Shown here: piece by piece, positions 1 through 9,404 of the stretch
How the letters are laid out: every line of letters starts with the position of its first letter
How positions within the stretch are numbered: position 1 is the stretch's first letter
Origin: Cytophagales bacterium
Lineage (GTDB): Bacteria; Bacteroidota; Bacteroidia; Cytophagales; Cyclobacteriaceae
NCBI GenBank assembly: GCA_003504855.1
Contig: DNZD01000209.1
Location: 1 to 16,817, forward strand
Length of the DNA: 16,817 nucleotides
Reading direction: 5' to 3'
The notes under the pieces: generated by a model
Seen by the model: only the letters and a program-made list of their open reading frames with translations
Databases searched by the model: none
Told to the model about the DNA's origin: nothing
Program-made: the position numbers and the translations under genes

Positions 1-1
1 A

Positions 2-3000
2 ACGGCAACATCAAGCAGCCCGACGCAGATTAACCTCGCCTTTCCTGCAGCCAGCACCATTCCCAATGCTTCGGGTTATCTGATTTTGCGTCGGTCTGAT
101 GGGGTAAATCCCGATGCAACCGGAATAGTAGATGGTGCCGATCCCTTTTCTCAGTTGCTTCCGGGGTCGACAACATTATTGACTACGGTGCCTTCGGCCA
201 CAACCACCTTCAATGACCTTGCGGTTGTACCCAATACGAAATACAACTACGCAATCATTCCCTATAACACCAACGGACCGGCCCAGACTTACAATTACCG
301 CACATCGGCAATCATAGCTACCGCCAATGTTTATTCGCTCGCGACGGAACCCACGGCACAAGCAGCATCATTTACGGCAACTACGCTCGGCACCAATCAG
401 ATCAATCTGACTTTCAGTGCCGCGTTAACCATTCCGAATGCTGCAGGCTACATCATCCTGCGAAGGCAGGACGGGGCCAATCCAACAACTGCCGGTGTTC
501 TGGATGCAGCCATCCCGCCAGCATCGCCGGCATCAGGTACCGTATTGATTACAACAATCACCAGCACTGCAGTTGCCAGCTACCTCGATGCGTCGGTTAT
601 CCCTGGCACACAATACAACTATACCCTCATACCATTTAACAATGACGGGGTAGTAAATGCGCAAACGTATAATTACTACCTCACTGGAGCACCATCGGCA
701 AATGCATCGACCTGGAGCGTCGAGCCCACCGCGCATGCAGCATCTTTCGTAGCTGCCACCGGTGGCACCAATCAGATTAACCTCACGTTCTCAGCCGCCA
801 GTACATTGCCAAATGCCTTTGGCTACATTATCCTCAGAAGACAGGACGGCACTTTCCCTACCGCGGCCGGCGTTAACGACGGTGTGGCGCCTGCGTCACT
901 TCCGCTAGCCGGCGGGACGACGTTAGTAACCAATATCACCAGTTCAGCGCTGACATCATTTAATGACGTCACGGCCAGTCCGGCCATATTGTACAACTAT
1001 GCCATTATTCCCTATGGCTATAACGGATCTAACAACGGAACATACAACTACCGGACACTGGCGACAATCCCCACCGCAGGCAACTATACCTTAAGTCTGG
1101 AGCCCACATCTCACCCCGTTGCATTTACGGCAGCAACCGGAAGTACATCTCAAATTAACCTCACGTTTTCTGCGGCAAGTTCGGTACCCAATGCAGCCGG
1201 CTACATCATATTGCGCAGACAGGACCTGACGGATCCAACGGTTGTCGGGATCACCGATGGGGTTGCCACACCGCCCACGCCAACGGCAGGGACTACGCTC
1301 GTAACCACCATTACCAATACAGCAACGACCTCGTTTAGTGATGTCGGACTTACTGCCGGAACACAATACAATTATTCCATTATTCCGTACGGGTATGACG
1401 GCACCCATGCGGCCACCTACAATTACAGAACTGCAGCAACGGTCAAAACTGCGAATGCCTTTACCTTAAGTCTCGAGCCTACTGCTCATGCAGCTTCGTT
1501 CACAGCGGTCGCCTCTACGACCACCCAGATTACCCTAACGTTTTCGGCTGCGAGCACACTGACCAATGCCAGTGGTTATATTATTCTCCGGAGACAAGAT
1601 GGTGTGAACCCGGATGCGACAGGTATTTCAGACGGCACAGCTGCGCCACCGGTGCCAGTTGCAGGAACAACATTGGTCACCACGATCGCAAGCACAGCAA
1701 CTACAACTTTCAATGATGTGGTAAGCCCGGGAACAAAATACAACTACGCGCTGATTCCTTATGGAGGAGGAGGGGCCAGCATCAATTATCGAACAGCGGC
1801 CACTATACCTGTAGCCAATGCCACAACATTGAGCCTGGAGCCGCTGACACAACCGGCGGCATTTGGGGCCACAACGGTTAGCCCTACACAAATCGACATC
1901 AGTTTCTCAGCGGCAAGCACCATCACCAATGCCGCTGGTTATATTATCCTGAGAAGGCAGGATGCCACTAATCCTGCAGCAACGGGTATAACGGATGGAG
2001 TGGCTGCCCCTGCCACACCCGTTGCAGGCACCACACTTGTCACAACGATCGCCAATACGGCTACTACAACATTCAGTGATACCGGCCTTACCCCGGGAAT
2101 TCAGTACAACTATGCGATTCTTGCATACGGTTATAACGGATCCAGTGCACTGACCTATAATTTTCTGACGGTTGCCGGATTCAAAACAGCCAATGCATTT
2201 ACGTTAAGCCTGGAACCTACTACCCATAGCGCTGCGTTCACTGCGGTGCAGGCTGGTACCACCCAGATTAACCTTACTTTTTCGGCAGCAAGTTCAGTCA
2301 GCGGAGCAGGTTACATCATCCTCCGGAGAACGGATGGCACCAACCCCACCACGACAGGAATTACAGATGGCGTAGCGGCCCCTGCAACGCCGACGGCTGG
2401 AACGACCCTGTTAACGACGATTACGAGCAGCGCAACAACGTCATTCAGTGAAACCGGACTAAGCCCGGGTGTTGTGTATAATTACGCCATCATACCGGAC
2501 GGCTATAACGGCACCAATGCGGCCACTTATAATTACCGGACAGCGGCAACAGTTCCTACGGCTACCACATTTACACTGAGCCTTGAACCAATTGCCCATT
2601 CGGCCGTCTTCACCGCAACTCAGGCTGGAACTTCTCAAATCAACCTGGCATTTTCAGCGGCCAGTAGTATCACCAATGCAGCCGGCTATATCATCCTGCG
2701 GAGGTCCGACGGAGTCAACCCCACGGCTACCGGGATAGCAGACGGTGCGCTTGTTTCAGCAACACCCACGGCAGGAACATCTCTGGTGACTACCATAACA
2801 AATACAGCCACCACCAGTTATTCGGACACCGGACTCTCGTCCGGAATTGCATATAATTATGCAATTATTCCTTATGGATATAATGGCAATAATGCCCTGA
2901 CCTATAACTACCGCACCGCGGCGACCATACCAACGGCGGCTGCAACAACCGTGGTCGTTGAACCGGCCGCACAACCGACTGGTTTGAATTTTACGGCGCT

Positions 3001-3300
3001 TGCTCCGACAGGTTTTACGGTGAATTATTCCGCATCGGTTGGTTCGGCTGCCGGGTATATCGCCTTTCGCAAGACTGGCTCATCGCCGACTACGGCTATT
3101 CCTGTTGATGGCACTTCGTACTCACCCGGGGCCACACTGGGCGACGGGACTGTGGCGTACGTGGGCACCAATACTTCCTTTTCAGAATCTGCACTTGCAG
3201 CGAGCGCGGTATACTTTTATGATATCTTCGCCTACAACGGCGCCGGCCCAACCATAAATTATCTGGCCGTTGGTCAGTTGGAGGGGAGTCAGTCTACCCT
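2..3300 (+). repeat. Tandem array of nine ~125-residue Fn3-like coding repeats
   Basis: The motif GYIILRR (or a close variant) recurs in frame with its Gly codon at 74, 446, 821, 1199, 1574, 1937, 2309, 2684 and, degenerate, 3053. The spacings are 372, 375, 378, 375, 363, 372, 375 and 369 nt. Each unit carries in order an EPxxxxAAF start, QINLTFSAAS, GYIILRRxDG, an AGTTLVTTI strand, xYNYAIIPYGYNG and a TYNYRTAAT end. Units are much alike as protein but use different codons at most positions, which argues for an old array kept by selection rather than recent duplication. Unit five, around 1720-1800, is a few residues shorter, with GGGG in its last loop. The units are longer than a standard ~90-residue Fn3 domain because of an insertion after the RRxDG strand. 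Confidence 0.9.
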
Positions 3301-6109
3301 CGCAAATCCCGCTACAACTCAGGCTACCAACCTGGTGCTGCCCAATGGCACCATTACCAACAATCAGGTTGTTTTGAACTGGACCAACGGTAATGGCGCC
3401 AAGCGAATAGTGCTTATGCAAGCCGGTTCTGCAGTGAATGCCAACCCATCAAACGGAACCGGTTACACGGCGAACGCAGTTTTCGGATCAGGGACACAGA
3501 TCGGTACGGGAAATTATGTGGTATATGATGGCACCGGCAGCAGCGTCACTGTAACCGGATTGACGCCTTCAACATCTTATGGTTTTCAGGTGTTTGAATA
3601 CAATGGTACCGGCAGTGATAATAATTTTAATATTTCGGCCGCTGCGGGAAATCCGACCTCGGTATTAACCAGACCCGATGCGCCTGTTGCCAACGTACCC
3701 GCTGCTGTTGATGGCGTTTCCTTTCTCGCCAGTTGGTCGGCTGTGACCGGAAGCACCGGATACTTCATCGATGTTTCGACAGATAACTTTTCGACGTTTG
3801 TTTCCACGTACAATAATTTCGCGGTTGCCGGAAACTCGTTAAGTGTTATCGGACTTTCCAGCGGCGTCACCTACCAGTATCGGGTGCGTGCGGCCAATGC
3901 AACAGGTTCATCAACGAATTCAAATACGATCAATCAACTGACCTTCCCGGCAGCGCCCGTGGCGGCAGCAGCAACAGTTCCTGGTCAGACATCATTTACG
4001 GCAAACTGGGGAGCTGTGACGAGCGCCACAGATTATTATATTGATGTGGCCACCGATGCCGGGTTTGCAAACCTGCTGGCTAACTATACCAACAGGAAGG
4101 TCACCGGATCTACTTCATTGGCGATAACCGGCCTGACGGCTGGTACCCTTTATTATTATCAGGTTCGTGCAACCAACGCAACAGGCACCTCTTCCAGTTC
4201 AAACCCCGTATCGCAGATCACGGTCACATTGAAGCCGCTTAATTTCAGGGCAACCAGTGTTACTTCCTCAGGTTTTGTTGTGCAATGGGACGCGGTTGCG
4301 GGAGCTGCGGGTTATCAGTTGGATGTTCAGGATGGCAGTTCATTGGCGCTCATTCCGGGTTATGACGCCAAGCCGGTATCGTCAATCATCACGCAGGTAA
4401 CCGGTCTGACTGCAGGTAAACTATATATCTGCACCGTCCGCGCAACAAATGCAGCAGGCCCTTCTCCCAATTCAGACCCGTTAGGGGTTGCTACGGCAGA
4501 TGCAACCGGCGGTGGCGGTGGTCAGTTGGTGCCCCCGGTGATTAATCATGTCACGACGTCAACATTGAACGCTGTGAAAGCCAGCGTGACAACAAATACC
4601 GGGTTTAACAATACGATCACCTATTATCATCGGAAGATTACCGAGTCAGCTTTTACGGCGTCAACCGCAGTACCGGGAAATACACTGGAGGTTACTTACG
4701 TCCCCGCAACCGATTTTGATGCGTTGGGTATGGAGTACTACTTCGAAGCCAAGGATCAGTTTAACCAGAAGAGTACAACTGATCATGCATTCATCTATGC
4801 ACCCGTTGCGGCTAAGGCAATCCCTGAATTAAAGGCCGGGGGCACCCTGCAATCCTACCAGATGTTCTCCATTCCCGTCAAACTGGATAACACCTCGATC
4901 AGTAGTGTATTCCAGGAAGTCGAAGCCCAGTATGCCGGTTACAATAAGACGAAATGGCGTTTGGTGCATTACCAAAACGGCAGAAACGTGGATTATAAGG
5001 AAGGACTGAACGACATCCAACAGGGTAAAGGTTATTGGTTTAATGCGGTTGATCCGGTGTCGGTCAAGGTAAGCGGTACCAGTATCCCCGCGAATCAGTT
5101 GGCAGACTTTACCATGTCGCTTGATGCGGGATGGAATCAGATTGGAAATCCTTTCCCGTTTGAAATTTCATGGAATGATGTGTTGCTGAAGAATCCGTCG
5201 GTGACTGGCGTCGGCAAGGTCTTCCGCTATGATGCTGCCAGTGTGAGTTTTAAAGAGAGCAACGGACTTAATGCGTGGGAGGGAGGATTTGTCAAAGCAG
5301 ATCAGGCAACGACAATAAAGATTCCGGTAACCGTCAAACAGTCTGCCAGTGGCAGGGTAGCTGAATCAAAAATCTCCGCTGCAGATCTGGGCAAGCCGGA
5401 ATGGCTGTTGCCGCTTTCGCTGAAACAGGGCATGGCTTATAATGAAATGGGAGGTGTCGGCATGCACCCCGATGCCTTGCCGGGCAATGATCAATTCGAT
5501 CAGCAATCGCTGCCGCGGTTCATCAGGTTTTTGGAGATGAACTCATACCACGATGAGTATTTCCTGCCTCGGTTTGCACGCGATGTGGTGCCGACCCAGG
5601 ACCACTACAATTGGGAGTTTGTGGTGGAATCCAATTTTGACGACCCAACCATTTCCATTACGTGGGACAATGCGTCGCTGGGCCACAACAGCGCGCAGTT
5701 GCTGCTTTATGATGTGGCTGCCAATGTGGTGGTGGATATGAAACGCAATGGTCAATATGAATTTGAATCAGGCGGTAAGCGGATATTGAAAATATTCTAC
5801 GGAGCTGACGAAAAAAGCATCGTGCCTGACGTAACAGGACTTGGTCGTCCTTATCCGAATCCCTCTTCCGCGCAGGTGTTCATACCGTTTGTTACGGGCA
5901 CCGGCAATGAGGAAGTGCAAATCGCCGTGTATGATATGATGGGCAAGCGGCTGCGTGTGGTGGTACGGGATACTTTTGAACCAGGTCTGCATGTGGCCAA
6001 TTGGGATGGAAGTGACCAGCAAGGAAGTCGTGTGCCCCAGGGGATGTATATCTACCGTTTAGAAATGTCCGGCAGAAATTCTCAGCAAGGCAGAATCATC
6101 ATGAAATAA
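2..6109 (+). CDS. Giant fibronectin-III-like repeat protein with T9SS C-terminal sorting domain (5' partial)
   Basis: The reading frame is open from base 2 to the TAA at 6107-6109 (about 2035 residues), so the true start lies upstream; the TTG at 86 falls inside a repeat unit and is not a start. Domains in order: nine tandem ~125-residue beta-rich units (2 to ~3300), a related divergent unit (~3310-3665), three more canonical Fn3 domains (~3670-4500), a Gly-rich linker (~4508-4526), a beta domain (~4530-4800), a region with the GWNQIGNPF motif (5131-5157) found near the end of many Bacteroidota secreted proteins, and a final ~88-residue module from 5843 beginning GRPYPNPSS and ending in a Lys. 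That last module is a T9SS type A sorting domain, which directs export through the outer membrane and usually surface attachment. The composition (Thr, Ala, Asn, Tyr; no Cys noticed) suits an extracellular adhesin or stalk. The ligand is unknown. It is followed 11 nt later by the caspase-like gene. Confidence 0.93.
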   Translation, partial: TATSSSPTQINLAFPAASTIPNASGYLILRRSDGVNPDATGIVDGADPFSQLLPGSTTLLTTVPSATTTFNDLAVVPNTKYNYAIIPYNTNGPAQTYNYRTSAIIATANVYSLATEPTAQAASFTATTLGTNQINLTFSAALTIPNAAGYIILRRQDGANPTTAGVLDAAIPPASPASGTVLITTITSTAVASYLDASVIPGTQYNYTLIPFNNDGVVNAQTYNYYLTGAPSANASTWSVEPTAHAASFVAATGGTNQINLTFSAASTLPNAFGYIILRRQDGTFPTAAGVNDGVAPASLPLAGGTTLVTNITSSALTSFNDVTASPAILYNYAIIPYGYNGSNNGTYNYRTLATIPTAGNYTLSLEPTSHPVAFTAATGSTSQINLTFSAASSVPNAAGYIILRRQDLTDPTVVGITDGVATPPTPTAGTTLVTTITNTATTSFSDVGLTAGTQYNYSIIPYGYDGTHAATYNYRTAATVKTANAFTLSLEPTAHAASFTAVASTTTQITLTFSAASTLTNASGYIILRRQDGVNPDATGISDGTAAPPVPVAGTTLVTTIASTATTTFNDVVSPGTKYNYALIPYGGGGASINYRTAATIPVANATTLSLEPLTQPAAFGATTVSPTQIDISFSAASTITNAAGYIILRRQDATNPAATGITDGVAAPATPVAGTTLVTTIANTATTTFSDTGLTPGIQYNYAILAYGYNGSSALTYNFLTVAGFKTANAFTLSLEPTTHSAAFTAVQAGTTQINLTFSAASSVSGAGYIILRRTDGTNPTTTGITDGVAAPATPTAGTTLLTTITSSATTSFSETGLSPGVVYNYAIIPDGYNGTNAATYNYRTAATVPTATTFTLSLEPIAHSAVFTATQAGTSQINLAFSAASSITNAAGYIILRRSDGVNPTATGIADGALVSATPTAGTSLVTTITNTATTSYSDTGLSSGIAYNYAIIPYGYNGNNALTYNYRTAATIPTAAATTVVVEPAAQPTGLNFTALAPTGFTVNYSASVGSAAGYIAFRKTGSSPTTAIPVDGTSYSPGATLGDGTVAYVGTNTSFSESALAASAVYFYDIFAYNGAGPTINYLAVGQLEGSQSTLANPATTQATNLVLPNGTITNNQVVLNWTNGNGAKRIVLMQAGSAVNANPSNGTGYTANAVFGSGTQIGTGNYVVYDGTGSSVTVTGLTPSTSYGFQVFEYNGTGSDNNFNISAAAGNPTSVLTRPDAPVANVPAAVDGVSFLASWSAVTGSTGYFIDVSTDNFSTFVSTYNNFAVAGNSLSVIGLSSGVTYQYRVRAANATGSSTNSNTINQLTFPAAPVAAAATVPGQTSFTANWGAVTSATDYYIDVATDAGFANLLANYTNRKVTGSTSLAITGLTAGTLYYYQVRATNATGTSSSSNPVSQITVTLKPLNFRATSVTSSGFVVQWDAVAGAAGYQLDVQDGSSLALIPGYDAKPVSSIITQVTGLTAGKLYICTVRATNAAGPSPNSDPLGVATADATGGGGGQLVPPVINHVTTSTLNAVKASVTTNTGFNNTITYYHRKITESAFTASTAVPGNTLEVTYVPATDFDALGMEYYFEAKDQFNQKSTTDHAFIYAPVAAKAIPELKAGGTLQSYQMFSIPVKLDNTSISSVFQEVEAQYAGYNKTKWRLVHYQNGRNVDYKEGLNDIQQGKGYWFNAVDPVSVKVSGTSIPANQLADFTMSLDAGWNQIGNPFPFEISWNDVLLKNPSVTGVGKVFRYDAASVSFKESNGLNAWEGGFVKADQATTIKIPVTVKQSASGRVAESKISAADLGKPEWLLPLSLKQGMAYNEMGGVGMHPDALPGNDQFDQQSLPRFIRFLEMNSYHDEYFLPRFARDVVPTQDHYNWEFVVESNFDDPTISITWDNASLGHNSAQLLLYDVAANVVVDMKRNGQYEFESGGKRILKIFYGADEKSIVPDVTGLGRPYPNPSSAQVFIPFVTGTGNEEVQIAVYDMMGKRLRVVVRDTFEPGLHVANWDGSDQQGSRVPQGMYIYRLEMSGRNSQQGRIIMK

Positions 6110-6120
6110 CCAAATCAGTT

Positions 6121-7302
6121 ATGACGAAATCAATCATTATCGGAGCTGCGCTTTCCTTAGGAATCCTCACCCTGTCTGAGGCACAGAATTTTTCCGGCAG
6201 GACGAATGAGATAGTTATTGACTACAAGAATCCGTCCAATCAGGCGCTGGTCACCAACCTGCCGGTGATTACCTGGCAGAATCCCCAACAGGAATTCACG
6301 AACAGTACCTCGGAATCTGTTGAACTACAGGCATTCATCACTTCAGATATCGAGATCAGGTCCATACGGATTCTGCTCGGCGACGGAAATGCATCGCGGG
6401 GAGAAAAAACCGTGGAGTCCGGGGCGGTTAAGGAATATAAACTGAAGCAACATTTGAAACTTTTGGATGGGCAGAATGTGATTGAGATCGTGGTAGAGAA
6501 CGTGAAGGGCGGAGTAGTAAGCAGTACGCGCTCAATCCTGATGGGTAAGACGGCCATCGCCGATGCCATTGCCATTGACCGCAAAGACTATGCGCTGTTG
6601 TTTGCCACCGACCAGTATGATCACTGGACGGATCTGGTCAACCCGATTGATGATGCCAACAGCATTGCTCAGGTGCTCAAGTCCAAATACGGATTTCAGA
6701 CAGAGGTCATTGAGAACCCCAGCCTGGATGAAGTATTTATCAAGTTATCGGAATATGCCCAGCGGAAATTCAAGCCGCAGGATCAGCTGATGATCTTCTT
6801 TGCGGGGCATGGGTATTTTGATGAATCTTTTGGCGAAGGATTTGTGGTGGCCAAGAATTCACTCGAGAATGACAAAGCGAAGACTACTTACATCTCCCAC
6901 AACCGCCTTCGGGGCATTATCAGTAATATCCCGTCTGAACATATATTTCTGGCCATGGATGTTTGTTTCGGCGGAACCTTTGATCCGGTAATAGCCGGGG
7001 CAAGGGGCATGGAGTCTGGTGAGACAACTGATGCCGAATTCCTCGTGCGCAAGCTCAACGAACGAACCCGGAAATATCTTACCTCCGGCGGTAAGGAATA
7101 CGTGAGTGATGGGATACCCGGGAAGCACTCTCCATTTACCCTGAAGCTCTTGCAGGCCCTGACAGATGGTGGCGGGAGCGACCGCATACTGACCCTGACA
7201 GAAATTAAGACCTATGTGGAGAAACTCAAGCCCGAACCCCGCATCGGAAGTTTTGGAGACGATAAGCCAACCAGTGATTTTGTATTTGTTAGGAAAAACT
7301 AG
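6121..7302 (+). CDS. Exported caspase-fold (peptidase C14-like) protein
   Basis: 393 residues. The N-terminus has a Lys, a hydrophobic stretch (residues 5-18) and an SEAQ-like cleavage site near 19-22, giving a Sec signal peptide. Residues ~30-140 form a beta-rich domain. Residues ~153-390 match a caspase p20/p10-like domain: a YALLFATDQY first strand, an NPIDDANSIAQVL helix, the catalytic His in FFAGHGYF (His230) and the catalytic Cys in AMDVCFGG (Cys282), followed by a LTSGGKEYVSDG strand typical of these proteins. Both catalytic residues are present, so peptidase activity is plausible; metacaspase-like members usually cut after Arg or Lys, but specificity cannot be read here. The signal peptide puts it in the periplasm or outside, unlike most caspase-like proteins with signalling domains. 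No T9SS domain is visible at its C-terminus. It lies 11 nt after the giant surface protein gene and 24 nt before the next gene, so co-transcription is likely; processing of the surface protein is a guess. Confidence 0.88.
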   Translation: MTKSIIIGAALSLGILTLSEAQNFSGRTNEIVIDYKNPSNQALVTNLPVITWQNPQQEFTNSTSESVELQAFITSDIEIRSIRILLGDGNASRGEKTVESGAVKEYKLKQHLKLLDGQNVIEIVVENVKGGVVSSTRSILMGKTAIADAIAIDRKDYALLFATDQYDHWTDLVNPIDDANSIAQVLKSKYGFQTEVIENPSLDEVFIKLSEYAQRKFKPQDQLMIFFAGHGYFDESFGEGFVVAKNSLENDKAKTTYISHNRLRGIISNIPSEHIFLAMDVCFGGTFDPVIAGARGMESGETTDAEFLVRKLNERTRKYLTSGGKEYVSDGIPGKHSPFTLKLLQALTDGGGSDRILTLTEIKTYVEKLKPEPRIGSFGDDKPTSDFVFVRKN

Positions 7303-7326
7303 GGTGATTGTAGACACAACGACTGT

Positions 7327-8040
7327 ATGATGAAACGATTTCTCTTTCTTGTTCTGTCCCTGCTGACCTTCAGTTCATACGGCCAGAATTTTACCATCCG
7401 CCGCGTTGAAATGGCAGGAGATAATATTAATCTCTACTATGACCTCATTGACAGTGTTGCCGCCAGAACATATACGATAAGCGTGTTTTCGTCCCAGGAT
7501 AATTTTGTTACTTCCTTGGAGAAGGTGACGGGAGATGTTGGACTCGAAGTCAGGCCAGGGAGAAGCAAAAAAATTACCTGGCGCGCCAAGGAGACGCTGG
7601 GTGCTGATTTTTCGGGCAAGATTGGCCTTGAGGTACGTGGACGGCTGTATATACCTTTTGTCCGGTTGGATGGTCTTAACACTACTTTCAAAAGACTTCG
7701 TCCAACTGAAATCACCTGGACAGGGGGCACTCAACAAAATATCCTGAATTTTGATCTCTACCGGGGTGAAGAGAAGATTACCAGTTTCCCCAACATCGCG
7801 AACGTCGGTAATTATACCATGACCATACCGTCGACCGTAAAACCGGGCAAAGGGTATAAATTCAAAATAACCGATTCTAAAAACAAGGATCAGATAGTAT
7901 ATTCGGCTCCATTTGTCATTAAAAGAAAGGTACCCTTATTGTTGAAGGCAATTCCAATCGCGCTTCTGGGTGGTGGTGCCGCCATCTTATCTAGCGGCAA
8001 CAAAGGTCCTCAGAATATTCCTGACCCGCTGACCCCCTGA
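7327..8040 (+). CDS. Exported two-domain beta protein of unknown function, C-terminal hydrophobic segment
   Basis: 237 residues ending in TGA. A signal peptide is clear (MMKR, a hydrophobic run to about residue 18, then SSYGQ before NFTIRR). The first half (residues ~20-100) has the look of a Bacteroidota beta domain with a YDL strand, a VTGDVG turn and a KKITW motif. The second half (~105-195) resembles the Ser-Thr-rich/Kre9-like beta-sandwich pattern: an ITWTGG strand, an LYRGEEK strand, an NVGNYTMTIPS strand, a GKGYKFKITD strand and a final PFVI strand. A Lys-Arg-Lys then precedes a hydrophobic segment with GGGAA (about residues 203-222) and a short Pro-rich tail, suggesting membrane anchoring. 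No catalytic motif is visible. It is the last gene of the cluster and ends 5 nt from the convergent kinase gene. The assignment to a beta-sandwich family is by pattern only. Confidence 0.8.
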   Translation: MMKRFLFLVLSLLTFSSYGQNFTIRRVEMAGDNINLYYDLIDSVAARTYTISVFSSQDNFVTSLEKVTGDVGLEVRPGRSKKITWRAKETLGADFSGKIGLEVRGRLYIPFVRLDGLNTTFKRLRPTEITWTGGTQQNILNFDLYRGEEKITSFPNIANVGNYTMTIPSTVKPGKGYKFKITDSKNKDQIVYSAPFVIKRKVPLLLKAIPIALLGGGAAILSSGNKGPQNIPDPLTP

Positions 8041-8046
8041 GCGGGT
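8024..8046. terminator. Hairpin at the junction of two convergent genes
   Basis: ACCCGCT (8024-8030) pairs with AGCGGGT (8040-8046) around a 9-nt loop. The hairpin covers the TGA of the + strand gene, and its right arm reaches into the TTA that is the stop codon of the - strand kinase. Neither side has a T tract, so it is at best a weak or factor-assisted terminator, possibly working on both strands. Confidence 0.4.
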
Positions 8047-9401
8047 TAAGCTCCAAACTTCAACCGAAACACCGTCTTTACACCCGGCTCCGATTCAACC
8101 GACAACGAGCCATGGTGCATCTGCATGATTTGACGCGACAGACTCAATCCGATACCTGATCCTGTCTTCTTGGTTGTAAAGAAGGGGACAAAAATCCGGT
8201 TGAGTGCCTCTTTGATAATCCCCGGCCCGTTGTCACTCACATCAATGATCACGGCACCAGCGGTATAGCTGGCCCGCATGTCGATCCGCCCATTCGGAGT
8301 ATCGCTCAGCGCTTCAATGGAGTTCTTCACCAGATTTATCAAAACCTGTTCGATCATTTCGGCGTCTGCCTGAACACTCAGATATTCAGATTCGTATGTC
8401 ACCGAAAATGCAATAGTCTTCTTTTTGATTTCGGTACGCATCAGCTGCGCAACCTTGTCCAACAACTCCTTCAACACAACTGTTTTGATCTTGGGTTGTG
8501 GCAACGATGTGTACTCGCGGTAAGCGTCAATGAACTTGATCAACCCCTTGCTTCGGTTCTCGATGGTCTCTAATCCTTCGCGGAGGTCTTCAGCTCCTTC
8601 ATTCTTTAAATGATAGTCGTCACCTGACCGCGTCATCTCGTGATCGAGAATTTCACGCAGGGTGGAAGTCAATGAGGAAATGGGTGTGATGGAGTTCATG
8701 ATCTCGTGTCGGAGGACACGGGTCAGGTTCTGCCAGGCCTCGATCTCCTGTTGCTGTAATTCGGTCTGGATGTTCTGCATCGTGAGCAGTTTCATCGCAT
8801 TGCCCCGGATCCGCAATTCGGTAGCCTGAATAGTAATCTGAAAATCCTGGCCGGACTTGTACAAGGTGCTTTTGCCGGGTTCCACTTCCAGCAAGGCAGA
8901 CCACAGGTCCGGATTGACTGCCTTGAGTTCGTTGATGTTCTTGATCGTCTGTACGCCGATGAACTTTTTGGCGTTGGCATTAATCAGTTGCACCTGACCG
9001 TCACCATCGAAGGAAAGAATGCCTGTGCGCACCTGCTGCACAACGGTATTGAGGTATTGCCAGTGTTCTTCTTTTTCCGATCGCGCCTTGCGAAAGGCTT
9101 CGAGCACTTCGTTGAACTCCATGTTGAGGTCGCGGAAGCTGGCACCCAGGGTATTGTCGGCCGTAAAGCCGGAGATAAAATCAGAATACTTCACAGACTC
9201 CAGAAAGCGGGTAAGCTTGCGGTTGGTTTGAGAAGTAAAGCGATACAATTCAAACAGTTGAGCCACGATAATCAGTGCGGTGAGGCCCGCGGCGAAAACC
9301 ATGTTGGGATGATTGATCATGTACACCAGCAGGCTCATGGAAAGGCCGATGAAAATGACCCGCCAGGCAATCCGGGCCCTGAAATCGCGAAACAGTTTCA
9401 T
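8046..9401 (-). CDS. Membrane-bound PAS sensor histidine kinase
   Basis: 451 residues. Two membrane helices (~11-30 and ~34-53) are joined by a very short loop, so there is no real periplasmic sensor domain. A linker and helical region (~55-110) leads to a PAS-like domain (~110-215). The HisKA H-box reads LRHEIMNSITP with phospho-accepting His232. The catalytic ATPase domain has an N-box (INLVKNSIEAL), a G1 box (DNGPGI) and a G2 box (GSGIGLSLSRQ). These are complete, so the kinase should be active; this is the NtrB/NtrY-like type that pairs with NtrC regulators. The ATG lies 3 nt after the stop of the response-regulator gene, which points to co-transcription and translational coupling. It likely phosphorylates that regulator on Asp57. 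What it senses is not visible; a membrane or cytoplasmic cue through the PAS domain is likely. Confidence 0.92.
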   Translation of the reverse strand: MKLFRDFRARIAWRVIFIGLSMSLLVYMINHPNMVFAAGLTALIIVAQLFELYRFTSQTNRKLTRFLESVKYSDFISGFTADNTLGASFRDLNMEFNEVLEAFRKARSEKEEHWQYLNTVVQQVRTGILSFDGDGQVQLINANAKKFIGVQTIKNINELKAVNPDLWSALLEVEPGKSTLYKSGQDFQITIQATELRIRGNAMKLLTMQNIQTELQQQEIEAWQNLTRVLRHEIMNSITPISSLTSTLREILDHEMTRSGDDYHLKNEGAEDLREGLETIENRSKGLIKFIDAYREYTSLPQPKIKTVVLKELLDKVAQLMRTEIKKKTIAFSVTYESEYLSVQADAEMIEQVLINLVKNSIEALSDTPNGRIDMRASYTAGAVIIDVSDNGPGIIKEALNRIFVPFFTTKKTGSGIGLSLSRQIMQMHHGSLSVESEPGVKTVFRLKFGA

Positions 9402-9404
9402 GGA

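Noticed and set aside
176..2974. Several minus-strand ORFs of 60-105 residues inside the giant gene.
   Set aside because: They are antisense shadows of the repeat-coding sequence, with Cys/Arg-rich composition and no domain features.
74..3060. Periodic repeats as a CRISPR array or mobile-element repeats.
   Set aside because: The ~370-nt period is in frame with one long coding sequence and reflects protein domain repeats.
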